A stretch of DNA of 64,000 bases from Fragilaria crotonensis. Lineage: Eukaryota; Bacillariophyta; Fragilariophyceae; Fragilariales; Fragilariaceae. The notes under the pieces were generated by a model. That model ran no database searches and had not been told where the DNA came from. It saw only the letters and a program-made list of their open reading frames with translations. Position numbers and translations under genes: made by a program. Location of the stretch: positions 1 through 64,000 of the forward strand of contig JAKSYS010000031.1 in NCBI GenBank assembly GCA_022925895.1, in the 5' to 3' direction. Positions 10,796 through 22,700 of this stretch are shown piece after piece; positions within the stretch are counted from its first letter, which is position 1, and every line of letters begins with the position of its first letter.

Positions 10796-10799
10796 CCCC

Positions 10800-13700
10800 T
10801 CTTGGATCAGATCTCTGGTCCCGGTGATGAAAGCATGTGATCGGGGAGAACACAGAAGATCTTCGTGAGGTGAGGATCAATTTTGCCGGCGTGTTGTGTC
10901 TTGGTGAGGATATCGGCAAGTTGGGAGTCACAGGGAATCCAATGAAGTTGGTGGATGCCGTCTTGTTGGCCTTGACGGACGAAGTGGAAGCGGCGTTCAA
11001 TGTGGCGAGTCTTGCGAGTGAGTTTTCCATTCTTGGCGATTTGAACGGTGGCTTCATTGTCAATCATGAGGATGGCAGGAATAGAAGGGAGACGTTGAGT
11101 GGTTTCACGCCATTGTTTGGTACCAAGATAGAGCATATCATAGAGGAGCATTCGGATGTGAGCGGTGGCCATGGTTGCAGAACATGCAGCCATGTATTCT
11201 GCTTCAGAGGTAGACATAGCGACAGGAGTTGGCATGGTAGAATTGGCTTCAATAAGAGCACCATTGTAGAAGATCATGTATCCAACAGTAGATCGGCCAG
11301 TATCGGGGCAGTCTTGCCAGCTGGCATCAGAGAAGACAGTGAGGTCAGTGTATGGAATGCGATGATGGATGCAGATGTCATAGATGGGGTTTGAAGTGCC
11401 ATCGGGATAGAATTTGAGGGCATAGTAGGGGCGACGTCGGAGGTAGCCAATGAGCCAGGTGAGAGCTCGAAAATCAGGTATGCCAGGAGAGATGCATGCT
11501 TTAGCAAGTTTGCAGACAGCAAATAGGATGTCAGCTCTTGTGTTGTATGCTAGGTAGAGGAGAGTGCAGACAGCAGAGCGGAACGGAAGGCGTTGTTGCT
11601 TTTGTTCGACGAGAGTCAGGTCGGAGGCGGTTACGGGGCGGTTATCCTTGCTGAAAGTATAATCGGGAGGGAAGGGAGTATCTCGTTCTGGGAATTCGGA
11701 GTTTGGATCGTATCGTTGAAGAGTATTCAAAACATAGCGGTGCTGGTCGAGGGTGTAGCTTGAGTCGGAATGTTTGTGGATACGCATTTGTAGGAACCAT
11801 TGCGCAGGGCCGAGGAATTTGACATCAAAGCGATTGCGGACGGAATCTTCAAATTGTTTTTCGATGGAGTCGTTGCTTCCAGCGTAGAGCATATCGTCGA
11901 CGAAAAATAGTAGGCGGAGCCATTGATTGTGTTTGTCGTATCGGACAAAATAGGACGGTTCGGAAGGAGACTGGATAAAACCTTGGGAGTAGAGCCATTC
12001 CGAAAAATTCAATGTTCCAATATTTTCCGGAGTAGACAAGACCGTAGATTCCTTTGTTCAGTAACATTGGGGAGCCAAAGAATTTAGCGTATTCAGGGAA
12101 GTGATAGGCGTATTCCAATGGCAGTTTCACAAAGTGGCGGCCAATAACTTTGGCTTGGAGGTAGGCACCAATGAAGTCAGCACTCTTGACACTTCTTCTG
12201 GATGCACAAATGGTTGCAATGAATAGTTTGACCCCTCTTGCAGATGCACAGGGTGACCAGGTGTCTTCATACATGAGTGGTTCAACAGGTATAGGTTTTG
12301 GAGTGCCAGGTGAAGAGGTAGCAGATTCAGCAATTTCTTGACGTTGTTCAAGGAGTCGTTGTTGGTTGATGGCTTTAACTCTTTTCAGGAGACGTTTCTC
12401 CAGGTCGCCACGGGCGACAAGGCGAGCTTTTTAGTTTGTCAAGTTTTCCAGATGCAGTTTGTTTTGCTTTGAGCACAAGTTTTACTGGGATAATGAGTTC
12501 ATCTTTGTGTGGGGTTTGTCCAAGGATGAAAGTATCATGGTCAATGAGGTTCTTGATTTCCATTTTGATGGCATGTAACCAAGCATTGCGGACATCATCA
12601 TCAAGTTTGAGGACAGCTTTCAGAGATTGTGGTTCTGGAAGGTATTTGTCCACAGATTCCATGGGAGTTGCTTGTGGATTGGTGTTGGAAGGATTGTCAA
12701 TAGTCATCATGGCAGAATGAATGGGATCAATAGTTGGTAGATCTTCATTGCATTCTTGGAAGTAGATGGTCATCATCTTGTGGAGTTGGGAATGATGTTG
12801 TTGATGGGTGACAAAGTTGATTTGATGTGGTGTGGGTGGTGTTGGACCATGTTGGATGATTGCTTCATTGTTTTGGTCAGCATGGGTTGGGTTAGGCATG
12901 GTTCCAGGTGGTTGTTCATCAGTATTGTCATTAGTTGATTCAGGGATGGCAGTCAGGGAGGGCAGTGGATTTGTGTCATCAATGAAGGTTGATGGTGGAT
13001 TGCCAAGGTTGGCTGCAGATCCAGTTTGGTGAAAAGTAGATGGTTCAGAGTTTTCGGGAGTGTTGCAGAGTCCATTTGGGTTAAAATGGGAGCGGATGGG
13101 GACGGCTCCAGCGAAGGGTTTGGAATCAAAACATAGAGCTGAATTGAAGTCTTCATCAAAGTAGGCATCGCGGGTGATGACAAGGCTTTGGGGTTGGTCA
13201 GGGGAGTAGACTAGCCAGCCTGCGGAGTTGTCAGGGAAACCGAGGAAAATTCCGCGAGAGGCTCGTTGGAGTTGTTGCTTGTATGTGATAAGCTTGTTGC
13301 GGAAAGTTGGTTCATAGCGTTTGAAGAAGGTAGGACATCCAAAGACACGAAAGTTGGCAATGGAAGGCTTGCGTTGGAAGCTGTATTGATAGGGAGTTGT
13401 TGGGTTGCCATCTTGATCAATAACATTCTTGGCAGGGCAGACATTTAGGATTTGAACTGCATAGGCATGGGCATGATGGAAGAAGGCACCTCCAAGTCTT
13501 GCATTGTTGAGAAGAATGTTGGCAGTGTTGTGGACTTCACGCCATTTTGCTTCACAAATACCATTCTTTTCTTGATGTTCAGGGGCTGCAGCTTCAACTT
13601 TGATACCAAGTGAGGTGCATTCAGAGATGAATTTTGTTGATGTGAAAGCAGATCCAGCATCAGTGCGGATGAAACGGACGGATTGGGTGCGGCCAAGTAG

Positions 13701-14250
13701 TTCTGTATCAGTCAGCCATTGCTTCAGAGCAATAAGGATGGAAGTTGTGCTTTCAGTTGGAAGACCAATCCAACCTGTTAGTTTGCCTGGGGTTGTGACA
13801 ATAAACAGATAGGCTGAGTAGTTGGAATTGGTGGTGAGACCGTAGCGGAAAGGATTGCGCATAAGGTCAAGATGAAGGCGATGGAAGGGTTCTGTGCCTT
13901 GGCGTTGAGGCGTTTTGTTTCTGGCGCGTTTTTGACTGATGGAAATGCGGAGAGGCCAGGAGTTGTGGTCAACAGTAGGTGTGAGTACATGATCATTCCA
14001 TGTTTGGTGAAGGGATCCAACCATGAGATTTCGAAAATTGCGGTAAGCAAGTCGTCGATAAATCAGTTCCAAAGGTAAGGCAGTGATTGAGCGGCGTTGA
14101 TCAGTGTCAATGGGGGTTGTAGTGTCATCAAAGTGTTGCTCTTCTGGTTCAGAGTCAAGGTCAAAGGGAACTTTGGGGTTGGAAGTGGTTGAAAAGGCTT
14201 GGTGTGGATTTGGTGCTTCTCTGGTGATAATTGGCCAAGTGTAGGTGGAG
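10800..14250 (-). mobile_element. Outer element: integrase, reverse transcriptase, RNase H part (fossil)
   Basis: Integrase core features lie at about 13.4-14.0 kb (FIRTDAGSAF and NGICEAKWREVHNTA segments). The reverse transcriptase lies at about 11.4-12.3 kb, with FVDDMLYAG as the catalytic box. RNase H lies at about 10.8-11.5 kb, with SDASWQD, STSEAEYMA and ADILTK. All are Ty1/copia signatures. The region is broken in a few places. Confidence 0.9.
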
Positions 14251-14449
14251 CCATTTGGGAGTTGAATGGTGGTAGCTCTGTTCTTGATCAGTACACTGAA
14301 ATTTTGAGTGCATGATAGAGCAGTCAGGAGAGTAGTCTGTGACTTAGGCCTTCAACAAAGTAGACATCAGTGAGACCTAGGATGGATTTGAGGCCATCAT
14401 CAGTGGTGAAGTGACATTCAGTTGTGCCTTTGTGGGTAGACATCTTGGT

Positions 14450-14889
14450 GCTGCCATCAGCTAGGAGATTGGGACACTGCAGGGTTCAACATCACTGAGG
14501 TCGCTGAAAAGTGGTGTGTAATGACTGGTAGCACCACTGTCAGGTAGCCAGTTTGCAAGGAGTGGGGACCAAATCTTTGGTATGGTGATTGGGGGTCATC
14601 AGGGAAATAAGCTGTGGCTCCAGAGTTGGGAGGAGCATGGTTGGCAGTTGGAAGATAATCTCTGTCAAGTAGAGGTTGATTGATAGGCATCTGAGGTAGA
14701 TTGGGATTGGGCCATGGGATGTTGTCTTGTTGATCATCAAGTTGATCAAGGGAGGAAGCTTTGAAAGCTTGGTGATGGTATCTTGAATGATTTTGGGAGT
14801 CTTGACTAGAGTCAGTAACAAAGTAAGCGCGTTGTTGATTGCGAGGAGCAGCGTTTTCATTGTTGGTTGAACGTTGCGGGTTGGATGCG
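14450..14889 (-). mobile_element. Outer element: protease-side flank of the nested insertion (fossil)
   Basis: An Asn/Gln/Pro-rich stretch followed by a DSGAT aspartic-protease motif near 14.5 kb. It ends at the ATGCG target duplication (14885-14889) of the inner element. Confidence 0.75.
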
Positions 14890-15446
14890 TAAAGTTTTAT
14901 TCGCGGCGTTGAGGCTACGAACAAGGGCTCGACGAATTAGTAGATCGAAAACTTAGACTTGTAAGAATGAACTATTGATTAATTGTGAGACATGTAAAAT
15001 ATGCAAAAGAATGAAATGAGAACCATTGAATGAGAGCAGTGATCAAATGAGAGCTGTTCTTCTTGTTCTTTTGACATCATTCTTTGTTCTTTTGTTGTTC
15101 TTCAAATGTAGCTGTGTAGATTGAATGTAGAACATGTACCGAAACCATGTTAATGAATTCCGAATATATATCGTGTAATATGTAGATTTGGTGATGCACC
15201 CATTTTGTGTTCTCGTCGTAGCTCGGCTTACGATTGCGCTTCCCGACATTTTTCCACAGAACATTCGACAGTGTCCGAGGAACAATGACGCAAAACAATT
15301 ATGAGAAGGCGGACGCAAAGCGAACCGAACCGGTACCCAATGAGAACCGAAGCGTGACCCACGAAAACTTTGGTTGACGGACGGACGATTAGGAGACTTA
15401 GAGTATTGTCACGACGATAGGCGGCAGCACAGTAGCTTTTGTTTTA
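14890..15446 (-). repeat. 3' LTR of inner Ty1/copia element
   Basis: 557 bp, identical by eye to 21022-21578. Confidence 0.95.
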
Positions 15447-15479
15447 CTCCCTCACTCGTTCGACGTAGTCCTCTGGATC

Positions 15480-17700
15480 ACCAACCCATCAATTGCTTTC
15501 TCAACTTGGTGTGAATTTCCTCATTGCAAATCTTGGTCAGAATATCTGCAAGCATTTCCTCAGTTGAGACTTGATGAATTGAAATTGTACCATCTTGAAC
15601 CTTGCTTCTGAAATGATGATACTTTGTGTTGATGTGACGCGTGCGTGGGCGCATTTTCGGATTCTTGACGCTTGAAGCCAACTCAACTGCACCACTGTTG
15701 TCCTCAAAAACCCTGCAATGAAGATGAGGTGTTGTTGCTGTTAGGCCACATCCATGTTGTTGCATCTCTTGTACCAACTCCATCAATGGAAGCACTTCTC
15801 TGGTAGCTGCTGAAATTGCCAAATATTCACTCTCAGTTGTTGACAAGGCAATCTCTGACTGAAGCTTGGATGCCCAGATGACTGGACAATTGGCATAAAG
15901 AATCACATAACCAGTCCTTGACCTTGCTGTGTCTGAATCCCAATCTGCAACTGTTGGATCCCAATCTCCAGTGAAGGAAGCATCAACATAGACATCAAAG
16001 CTTTGGTTGCCTGGAGAATAGATCATTCCCTTGTCCTTTGAACCAACCAGGTACCTGCCCAGCCATTTCAATGCTTTGCCATGTTCAAGTCTTGGGTTAG
16101 AAACAAACCTTGCTCCTTGGTGAACTGCACAAGAGATGTCAAGCCTGGAACATTTTCGAGATAATTCATCTGTCCAATGACTCGGCGATAATTGAAATGA
16201 TCATCAAAGGGAGGAGACTCCAAATGCCTGCACAAAGTCTTGCTTGAGGCTCCAGTTGTTTTCTTGATAGCCACATTCTTCCCATCCAAGCGCAATTCCT
16301 TGATGACATCATTGATGAGGTGAGGCTGAGAAAGGTTGAAAGTGTTGTCATTGATTCTGTCAATTTGAACCCCAAGGAAGTCTGAGATGTCTCCTTCCAC
16401 AGTGAGCTTGAGTCCAACTGCTTCCATCTCTTTGACGATGTTATCCAATTCTTGAGGGTCTGGTCCAGCCAAAATGGAATCATCAGTGTAAAGAACAAAC
16501 ACTGACTTGCCTTTGTAGAATAGGCATTCATCAACTTGACTTGGAATGAACCCAACTTCCTTGAGCTTGTCCACCAGATGCTGGTTCCACACTCTGCCTG
16601 CTTGCTTCTGCCCAAAGAGATTCTTCTTGAGCTTGAGGACAAAGTCTTGAGCTTCACCTTCCACTTCAAAACCCTTTGGGATGGCCATGTAGAGTTCACA
16701 TTCCACATCTGCTTGAGTATAGGCCAACACAAAATCAATCTGCTTGGTGTACCAACCATGAATCAGGGTAGTGATGAGCACCATTCTGATGGCTGCCCAG
16801 GATGCCACAGGTGAGAATGTTTCCCAATAATTGACTCCTTCCTCTTGTTTGGATCCATCAATGTTGAGCCTGGCTTTCCACTTGTAGACTTCACGCTAGC
16901 AATTCGACGCTTGCGCTTCATTGCCCACACTGCTGGAAGGATCTTGGTTCCTTGAGGGACTGAGGACCTTGGTACCAACTCCCAGACTTGATTTTCGGTG
17001 TGACTCATGACTTCTTTCTCCATTGCCTTGATGAACTCGGCGCGATCCGGCTCCCTCATGGCCTCATGGTAGTACATCGTGTCGGGGTCCGCGGAGGCGG
17101 CATAAGCAAGCATGGGATGCAGCTCTCCCTCAATGTCCATCCACTCCTTGATGGTCTCAAAGGCCACATGATAAGGAAGCTGGTCCTCCAACTTGGCTTC
17201 CAGGTTGTACCAAACATCAAAACCTTGGACTCTGGCTTGTTGGAAGGTTCATCAGAGGTCTTGTTGAGTCTTGGAGATCTTCTGAGTTGAACTTGAGGTT
17301 CTTGATCCTGTTCTCCCTCAGAAACTGGAAGTGGGGTTTGAGATGCTTGTGCTTCTCCCTCATTGACCGATTCTCCAGGTTCCAGATCAAATTCCATGAA
17401 TGGGACACCCTGTTGCAGACCTTGAGCTTGAGCTGGTTGCTTGATGTCTTGAAGCCTGGAAGTGGATGAGGCTTTGAACCCACATAACTTCTGCCAATCT
17501 GAGGGTGGAGACAAGTTTCCCAATGAGTGCCTGACTGTTTCAAACTTGGGATCAAAGGTGACATGGAATTGAGGTGATACATGGCCTGTCTTGAGGTTGA
17601 GAACCAAAGCCACACTCCTTGCATGCTGCATGGACATTCCCAGGTAGACTCCCATCCTTGATCTGACTTCCCACTTGGGTAGCTTCTTTCCAGATTGCAT
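15480..17700 (-). mobile_element. Inner element: reverse transcriptase and RNase H part (fossil)
   Basis: Reverse transcriptase lies at about 16.1-17.1 kb with the box LYTDDSILAGPD and the FGQKQAGRVW segment. RNase H lies at about 15.5-16.1 kb with VDASFTGDW, STTESEYLA and ADILTKI. An acidic linker with QLRRSPRLNK lies at about 17.2-17.3 kb. A few breaks are present. Confidence 0.9.
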
Positions 17701-19660
17701 CTTGTTGTCAAGGACAAAGACAGGACATCAAAAGGCTGGAAGTGATTCAGATTTGGAGTGACTTCAGACTTGGCAAACAATTCGAACGGCGACTTGAGGT
17801 CTTCCTTCCCGAGGAAGCTGTAGAGTTGTGAACTTCATTGGCAACCCTGAGGGCATAGGGCCACAGATGAGCATCAATTGCCTTGGGCCACCTGTGTTGA
17901 GCATGGATGAGCATGGTCCTTGCTTGGTCTTGTAAAGTCCTGATCCTCCTTTCTGCCACTGCATTCTGGAAATGGGCATTGACCCCACAGAAAGTGATGG
18001 TTTGACCTGCCTCCTTGATGGCTGCCATGAACTTGTTCTCTGCAAACCTGCCATTGTCAGCTTGGTAACTCTTGATCTTGACATTGAACTTGGATGCATA
18101 CCTCTCAAATGCCAGCTTTGCTTCAAGAGTTTCATCTGCATTGGTTGACTTCTGAAGGTGGATGTAAGACAAACCACTGAAATGATCAACAAAGACTGTT
18201 GCCACCCTGTACCTTTTCTTGGTAAGCCAACCCTTGATTTGGGCAATGAGCCCTGGAGTTGTGGACTCCAACTGATCAACACTGATGCACTGTCCGGGCT
18301 CCCTAGCTGTCCTGAGCTTGCCACCTTGTTGTCCAAGTTTGGGCTTGGTTCTCCAGGGTCTCCTGGTGGCCTTCCCATACAAGCAACTGGTGCAAGTTGG
18401 GATTTGGCATGTTGCCAACTTCCTTGGGAGCAAACCACTCTTGGCCATGCTTTGCATCTTGGCTCCTGACATATGATTCAGCTTGTGATGCCAGCGAAGG
18501 AATTCTGCAGCAGGTTTCTCTTGGAAAGTAGCATCCTCTTCATCTTCAACGATTGCTGGCGAGTCAGGGTGGTTCTTGGCATCGAGGTCAAATGAGACTG
18601 GTGTATTTGGAGTTTGATTCCAATCCACCCCTTGAGTTGAGGTATCTGTTGCCTCTGGGAGATAAACTTGTTCATCACAGTCTTCATCATCAGGGATGAG
18701 ATGGGTGACCATTGAGATGATAGGATCATCCTCATCCAGTTCCACTTCACACATGTTGCAGAATGTGGAAAAGCCTTGTAGCTTGGGGAAGTGTACATGG
18801 TTGCAATGTTGCCACTGTCCCTACCCAACCTCACTGTCTTGGTGAACTTTCTTTGAGCCCACTGAAGCTGGATACAATCATGATATGTTGAACACCATGT
18901 GCCTCTTGGCAAAGGCTTGAAGTCTTGGGCAGTCTGGGCCCAATGCTGTGGAGATAACAGCTTTGAAGGTGAATCCTTGACATAGAGCCCATCTGGGATG
19001 ACCCAATCATGTGAAACTCCATCATCATCTTCAATTGACCATTTGATGGTCCCTGAGTATATGTCAGCCAATGTGCCACCCAACCCCTTTAGTTTCTTGT
19101 TGACCTTCTTGAGAGGGGTGATGAAGTCCTTCTTGTCGTTGGAGATGCAATAGGAAGCACAGTTGTCAATCCTGATTGCCCTGGCATCAGTGTCAAACCT
19201 TGCCACTTCATCTTGATGGGTCTGCTTGGCCTTCATTGCAATGATTGCAGTCAGGCATTCCAGTTGACTGAAGTGTTTCTTGCCCCTTGACCATCTTCCT
19301 TCTGAGGGAATCCATTGTCTCTTGTAGGGCTTGAAATTTCGTCCAGAGCTTTGCTTTCGCACGCGCGTTTGAGGGCGCCTCACGACTGGGCGATTGTTGA
19401 TCCATTGTACCTTGGTTCTTGACCTTGGGTGAGCCTCAGGGGTATCATGCATCCAAGACTTGACATACTCAGACACGGCGACTGGGAGTGCCCTCCAAGG
19501 ACTTGTCTTCACAGATTTCTTGCTTGGACATGGAGGGTCCCACACTTGTTGAACCACCTGGACAATGGTACTCATGAAGGTAAGGAGAAGGATGCACAGC
19601 TCTGCCATCCTCGTCTTCCACCATTGAAGAGTCCATGGCCCAATGAACACGCAGTCCATT
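17700..19660 (-). mobile_element. Inner element: protease and integrase part (fossil)
   Basis: The integrase zinc-binding HHCC segment (HHKLNHMSG ... CTSCLYGKA) is near 18.4-18.5 kb and the catalytic core (SYQADNGRFAENKF, then NAVAERRIRTLQ) near 17.9-18.1 kb. A protease-like DNCASYCIS motif is near 19.15 kb. Confidence 0.88.
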
Positions 19661-19669
19661 GGGCTTCCC

Positions 19670-20935
19670 CATCATTCGTCATCTTGAGAGATGGCGGCGA
19701 GCATGGAGAGTTTCATGTTGTGCTTGGCATCTGCAAACTTGTTGCCTTGATCCTTCTTGGGAGCTGCCACCTTGAAACCAATCCCTTTGCACTCAGAGGG
19801 CCTGTGCCTGGTCCATCTGTTGTGATTAGGGCACCAATGATAGTCCTTGCCTTCCACAGTCTTGTTCTGCTTCTCACCAACCTTGGGAGAGGTAGTCATC
19901 CATGCTGGAAAGTCACCTGCCCTTGGCTTGCCTTTACCCTTGCCTTTCTTGTTGAATCCCTGCTTGTAGTCCTTCTTTCCATCTCCATTGGACTTGCCTG
20001 CTGGATAGGTAGGTTTCTTCTGATGGACCATGAGATTATTGACTTGGGCCTGTAAGGCAATGATGGTTTCTTCTTCTGTAGTTCTCTGGCACCACTGCTC
20101 TGACTCCTTTCTGGTCTTGAACTTGTTGAGAGCCCAATCCATGAGTTGCTGGTAGTTGACTTCACCTCCTTCCTCATAAAGGTCTTCCTTCTTCTTGATG
20201 TAGTCCACAAACTCAGCATCCTTGCATGCCTTGTATCCTTTGAAAAGATTGACCAGGAGATCTTGAGTCTCTTGTCCTCTGGCGTGGAGCTTGCTGACCA
20301 AACCAAGAACATAGTCATTGAAGGCTTCAATATCAGAATCTTGTTCCCTCATTGCATAATCAAGACTGGAGAGTTTGGTCCTGACACTGGTGATGGTAGC
20401 TCTGGTATCCACATGTGACACCATGATGATGACCTTGAGGAGGAGGGGGCCTGAACCTTTTCCACCAAACATGAAGGGATGAACATTTCCTCTGGTTCTG
20501 ACTTGCTTCTGAGCGGCGTCGGTCAAAGAATTCATGAGGCAATGATAAAGCATGAAGGAATCTTGAGCCTCTCTTGAGTCCTCATTCATATAGGTGAGGG
20601 CATGAGCTTTGACATCTTCATAGGAAATTTCTCCATAGGATTCAATGAGGTCCTTGGACAATGCCACATCCCCTTGAATAGGAATGTTCAAGATGTTGAG
20701 CCAATCAAAGACAATGGACTTATCCCTTGCTTGATCCAAGAAGAGCTGGAGGTTTTCTGGCTTGCAGTCAAACTTGATGGACAAAGACTCAGTACCAGAC
20801 TTGAAGAGCTTGGCAGCAGCCTGCTCAGAGTAGTTGAGAACATCAGGGTTAGCAAAGGCTGGAGCCAATGCAAAATGGGGAGCTGGTTGAGCAGCCATGG
20901 TAGATCTTGCTGGGAGACCTAGTTGATGCAAACTT
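19670..20935 (-). mobile_element. Inner element: gag part (fossil)
   Basis: One open frame of about 419 residues. It is mostly helical, ends in a basic Lys/Gly-rich stretch (GKGKGKPRAG), and has a His/Cys-poor tail with HWCPNHNRWTRH instead of a standard CCHC knuckle. It looks whole. Confidence 0.85.
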
Positions 20936-21021
20936 TAAAGCACTTGACTTTGAAAAGCTTGAAGGTTAGTTTGATTGATCAAACAACAGCACTTGTCTTA
21001 TTACTTAGCGCAGAGGAAGCG

Positions 21022-21578
21022 TAAAGTTTTATTCGCGGCGTTGAGGCTACGAACAAGGGCTCGACGAATTAGTAGATCGAAAACTTAGACTTGTAAGAAT
21101 GAACTATTGATTAATTGTGAGACATGTAAAATATGCAAAAGAATGAAATGAGAACCATTGAATGAGAGCAGTGATCAAATGAGAGCTGTTCTTCTTGTTC
21201 TTTTGACATCATTCTTTGTTCTTTTGTTGTTCTTCAAATGTAGCTGTGTAGATTGAATGTAGAACATGTACCGAAACCATGTTAATGAATTCCGAATATA
21301 TATCGTGTAATATGTAGATTTGGTGATGCACCCATTTTGTGTTCTCGTCGTAGCTCGGCTTACGATTGCGCTTCCCGACATTTTTCCACAGAACATTCGA
21401 CAGTGTCCGAGGAACAATGACGCAAAACAATTATGAGAAGGCGGACGCAAAGCGAACCGAACCGGTACCCAATGAGAACCGAAGCGTGACCCACGAAAAC
21501 TTTGGTTGACGGACGGACGATTAGGAGACTTAGAGTATTGTCACGACGATAGGCGGCAGCACAGTAGCTTTTGTTTTA
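21022..21578 (-). repeat. 5' LTR of inner Ty1/copia element
   Basis: 557 bp, identical by eye to 14890-15446. Confidence 0.95.
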
Positions 21579-22700
21579 ATGCGCGATTGTTTTGGTTGGA
21601 TCTTGGGTTGGTACAGTTGCGCGAATAGTGGCCGAGGCGTCCGCAGTTATTGCAGACGATGGTACCTGCGTTGGATGCAGAGTTGCGCGATTGATTGATG
21701 TTAGATCCATTGGTTGATGGCCGTTGATTTGGATTCAACGTTGGTCGGAAAGGTGGTTGATTGTTCCGTTGGGGTTGGTTGGATGGGCAAGGCGAAGGAG
21801 GTGGTGGGCGACGTTGATTCGGGTTGTTGAAAGGTGGTCGCGAAGGATTTGTAGGAGGTCGGAACGGGCGCGAATGGTTTTGCGGTGGTCTCGGTGGATG
21901 ACTTCTGTTTTGATTGTTGCCATTAGGGTTTGAATATGGGCGAAGGATGGAGCTGAAAGCTTGTTGTTGACGTTGTGTGAAAACACGATGGGTAGTTTGG
22001 GGTTGGCGCGATTGAAAATGGTGAGATTGTTGACGGGTAGAATGTGCGTGCTGATTGTAGTTGCGTTGATTTTGAGACGGTAGTGTGAGACCACGGGATT
22101 CGTCAATGTTGAGGAGATGGCTCTCAAGTTCGGCGAATGGTGGCAGAGCTTCGTCGTTTAGTTCAGCTCGGCGGATATCGGCGTCGAAGCGTTGATAAGA
22201 TGCGGCGTAAAAGGAGTGATTGCTTCCACCACGAACGGTGCGTTTGATGAGTTCGGCGTCGGTGTTGGGGATTCCAGCATGATAGCAGTCGCGCGTAAGG
22301 ATGCGGATGCGGTTTAGGTAAGAGGTGGCGACTTCATGATGTGGTTGTTTGATGGAACAAAAGCTTCTCGAGTTCGCTCGACATGATCAGGAGTTAGCGG
22401 TGCACAATGGCGTCGTAGAGTAAGAATCGCGGTGCGGGCGTCTGGTGGGCCATCAATGATGTGTTTTTGGCAGGGTCGCAGACGTTTGTAAAGATCAGGT
22501 TGTAAAGTGCGGTGCCGACAAATGGGTGTGAATAAGAGACTTGTTTGGCCAAAGATCAAAGACTTGGCGCGTCCACGGGAAATGTTGCAAACAATTCGAA
22601 GGTTGTCGATGAAGGTGTTAAAATGGCGGCGGCGTGTGAAGATCGGTTGGGTAAGCCAATTTGCGAAGGTTTGCATTTTGGCGTACTTCAAAAGCGTCTT
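21579..22700 (-). mobile_element. Outer element: gag part with CCHC zinc knuckle (fossil)
   Basis: A Pro/Asn/Arg/Gln-rich nucleocapsid-like region with one zinc knuckle (CNNCGRLGHYSRNC) at about 21.6-21.7 kb and a helical gag-like segment up to about 22.7 kb. The inner element cuts it just after the knuckle. Some breaks are present. Confidence 0.8.

Larger units (their letters stand above)
14890..21578 (-). mobile_element. Inner Ty1/copia LTR retrotransposon (fossil), 6.7 kb
   Basis: Two 557-bp LTRs that look identical throughout flank an internal region on the minus strand: gag, a protease-like DNCASYCIS motif, integrase, reverse transcriptase and RNase H. The 5-bp target duplication is ATGCG (14885-14889 and 21579-21583). 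A purine tract (GAGTGAGGGAG on the minus strand) precedes the 3' LTR at 15447. The LTR termini read TAAAAC...CTTTA on the minus strand rather than TG...CA, which is unusual. Identical LTRs point to a very young insertion, later than the outer element, as nesting requires. The pol region has about five breaks; gag looks whole. It resembles the diatom copia lineages (LYTDDSILAG reverse transcriptase box). Confidence 0.95.

Noticed and set aside
15043-15318. 91-codon frame found identically at 21175-21450
   Set aside because: Both lie inside the inner element's LTRs; the identity is due to the repeat, not to a gene.
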